DNA of 64,000 bases from Arthrinium phaeospermum (lineage: Eukaryota > Ascomycota > Sordariomycetes > Amphisphaeriales > Apiosporaceae): positions 4,712,001 through 4,776,000 of the forward strand of contig QYRS01000003.1 of assembly GCA_006503535.1 (NCBI GenBank), written 5' to 3'. The notes below the pieces were generated by a model. The model had not been told where the DNA came from. It did no database searches and worked only from the letters and a program-made list of their open reading frames with translations. This document shows, piece after piece, positions 62,881 to 64,000 of this stretch; position 1 is the first letter of the stretch, and every line of letters begins with the position of its first letter. The position numbers and the translations under genes were made by a program.

Positions 62881-64000
62881 AAATTAATAACGTTTATTAT
62901 AAACGCTCGTTAAATTATTAATACTATATAAACCGCGCGTTAAACGTTTATTATAAAAATTAAATTATAACGGAATCCTTAATAAACGCTATATTTACGA
63001 TTAATATTTACGAAAAGTATCGCGTATAAATAAAGGATATCGCGCGTAAATAAACGACGCGGCCGGCATATACGCGTTACTCCGCCGTAATTTTTAAGCC
63101 GCGACCTAACCCGGCCGCTCCGAATTTATTAAAATCGGCCGAAAAAAGGAACGACGTTAAATAATAAAATTAAAACCGAAAAAAAGGAAAAAAAAAAGAA
63201 AAAAAAAAAAAAGAGTAAAAAAAAAAAAAAAAAAAAAAAACGCGTAAACGAAAAAAAAAAAGGCGCGTAAAAAAAAAAAAAAAAAAAAGGTAAAAAAAAA
63301 AAAAAAAGGAAAAAAAAAAAAAAAAAAAAAAAAGTAAAAAAAAAAAAAAAAAAAGGGTTAAAATAAATAAAGAATAAAAAAGCGGGTTTTTAATAAAAAT
63401 ATATAATTATATTTTTAATTATTACTTTTTATTTAAAAATAACGGCCTTTTTTTATAATCGCTTTAAAAAAAATTATAAAATACCGGTTATTATTTTATT
63501 TATTATTATTAAATTAAATATTAAAATTTAATTACTTATATATTAAAAATAACTTTATTAAATATTTTATTAATAATAATAATATAAAAAAAATATTAAT
63601 TTTTTTATATAATTATTTAAATCTTTTATTACTTTTATATAAAATTTTTATTATTATCGCCGCTTACCCCCTTTTTTTCCTTTTTCCTTTTTATTATAAT
63701 AATTTTTATATTAAATACTTTTTAAAATATTTTAATTTATTATTTATATAAAATTTATTAAAATAAATATTAATTTTTAATAAAATAAAAAAAAAAATAA
63801 TAAACCTTTTATATATTTAAATTAATTAATATTTATTATTTAACGTTTTTTTTATCGCCGTAACCTTTTTTTTATCCTTTTTTTTTATATATATTTTCTA
63901 ATTTAATAACTTTTAAAATATTTAAATATACCTTTTATTAATAAATTAATTTTAAATTATTAAAAAAAAAAAAATAATTAATTCTTTTTATATAAAATAT
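62881..64000 (+). repeat. Direct repeat within the RIP block, copy 2 (runs off the edge)
   Basis: Anchors of copy 1 recur at 62985, 63458 and 63656, an offset of 4505-4527 bp. The two copies differ at scattered C/T and G/A sites and in poly(A) length. Confidence 0.85.

Larger units (their letters stand above)
58320..64000. repeat. RIP-mutated A+T-rich block (heterochromatin-like), open at the right edge
   Basis: About 5.7 kb made almost only of A and T. The few remaining C and G are mostly in CpG, CpC or CpT; CpA and TpG are nearly absent (rare exceptions such as near 58634 and 59592). This is the outcome expected from repeat-induced point mutation, which turns CpA into TpA on both strands of duplicated DNA in ascomycetes. 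No frame survives. Two copies of one sequence lie about 4.5 kb apart inside the block. It may be a transposon-derived pericentromeric or subtelomeric block; the window does not tell which. Confidence 0.9.

Noticed and set aside
58320..64000. Mitochondrial DNA inserted in the nucleus
   Set aside because: No mitochondrial gene, tRNA or open frame; the near absence of CpA/TpG with retained CpG is a RIP mark, not mitochondrial composition.
58320..64000. Telomere or CRISPR array
   Set aside because: No TTAGGG repeats at the edge, and the A+T repeats have no repeat-spacer order.
1..64000. Starship-type giant transposon with a tyrosine-recombinase captain
   Set aside because: No captain-like gene (DUF3435) was recognised in any frame, although accessory-type cargo is present.

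Overview
The window looks like nuclear DNA of a filamentous ascomycete (Pezizomycotina). Supporting signs are short introns (about 40-100 nt) with GTRAGT donors, CTRAY branch sites and AG acceptors, TATA boxes 70-160 nt ahead of start codons, pyrimidine-rich leaders, fungal families (mannitol 2-dehydrogenase, 2EXR-type protein), and a terminal block with an extreme repeat-induced point mutation (RIP) signature. The species cannot be read from the sequence. No rRNA, tRNA, CRISPR array or telomere repeat was recognised.

Layout. 1-5.4 kb: the 5' part of a cytidylyltransferase-like gene leaving the left edge, a doubtful ORF, and an intact GC-rich mannitol 2-dehydrogenase. 6-15 kb: mostly lineage-specific genes (coiled-coil, 2EXR, orphans) and an HSL-type alpha/beta hydrolase with a changed oxyanion motif. 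15-21 kb: a tandem duplication of an orphan gene with its long leader; the first copy is broken. 21.5-31.8 kb: two opposite-facing relatives of one SNF2-like family. The left copy keeps the N-terminal region but has stops and no helicase domain; the right copy keeps the helicase domain but lacks that N-terminus. An intact S66 (LD-carboxypeptidase/MccF-like) gene lies between them. 32-47 kb: gene-poor, with at least three unrelated families of short repeats, a decayed relative of the 6-kb gene, and a few small genes. 47.7-58.1 kb: five closely packed orphan genes, including a full-length DEAH/RHA-helicase-like protein whose motif II and arginine motif are lost. 58.3-64 kb: an A+T block almost without CpA/TpG, holding two copies of a sequence about 4.5 kb apart and an inner sub-repeat.

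The most unusual features are the helicase-like pseudoenzyme and its neighbours next to the RIP block, the complementary SNF2 halves, and several in-frame TAG/TAA codons that could each arise from CAG/CAA by C-to-T change. Joint function of the 47.7-58 kb genes is inference from spacing only; no pathway is demonstrated.
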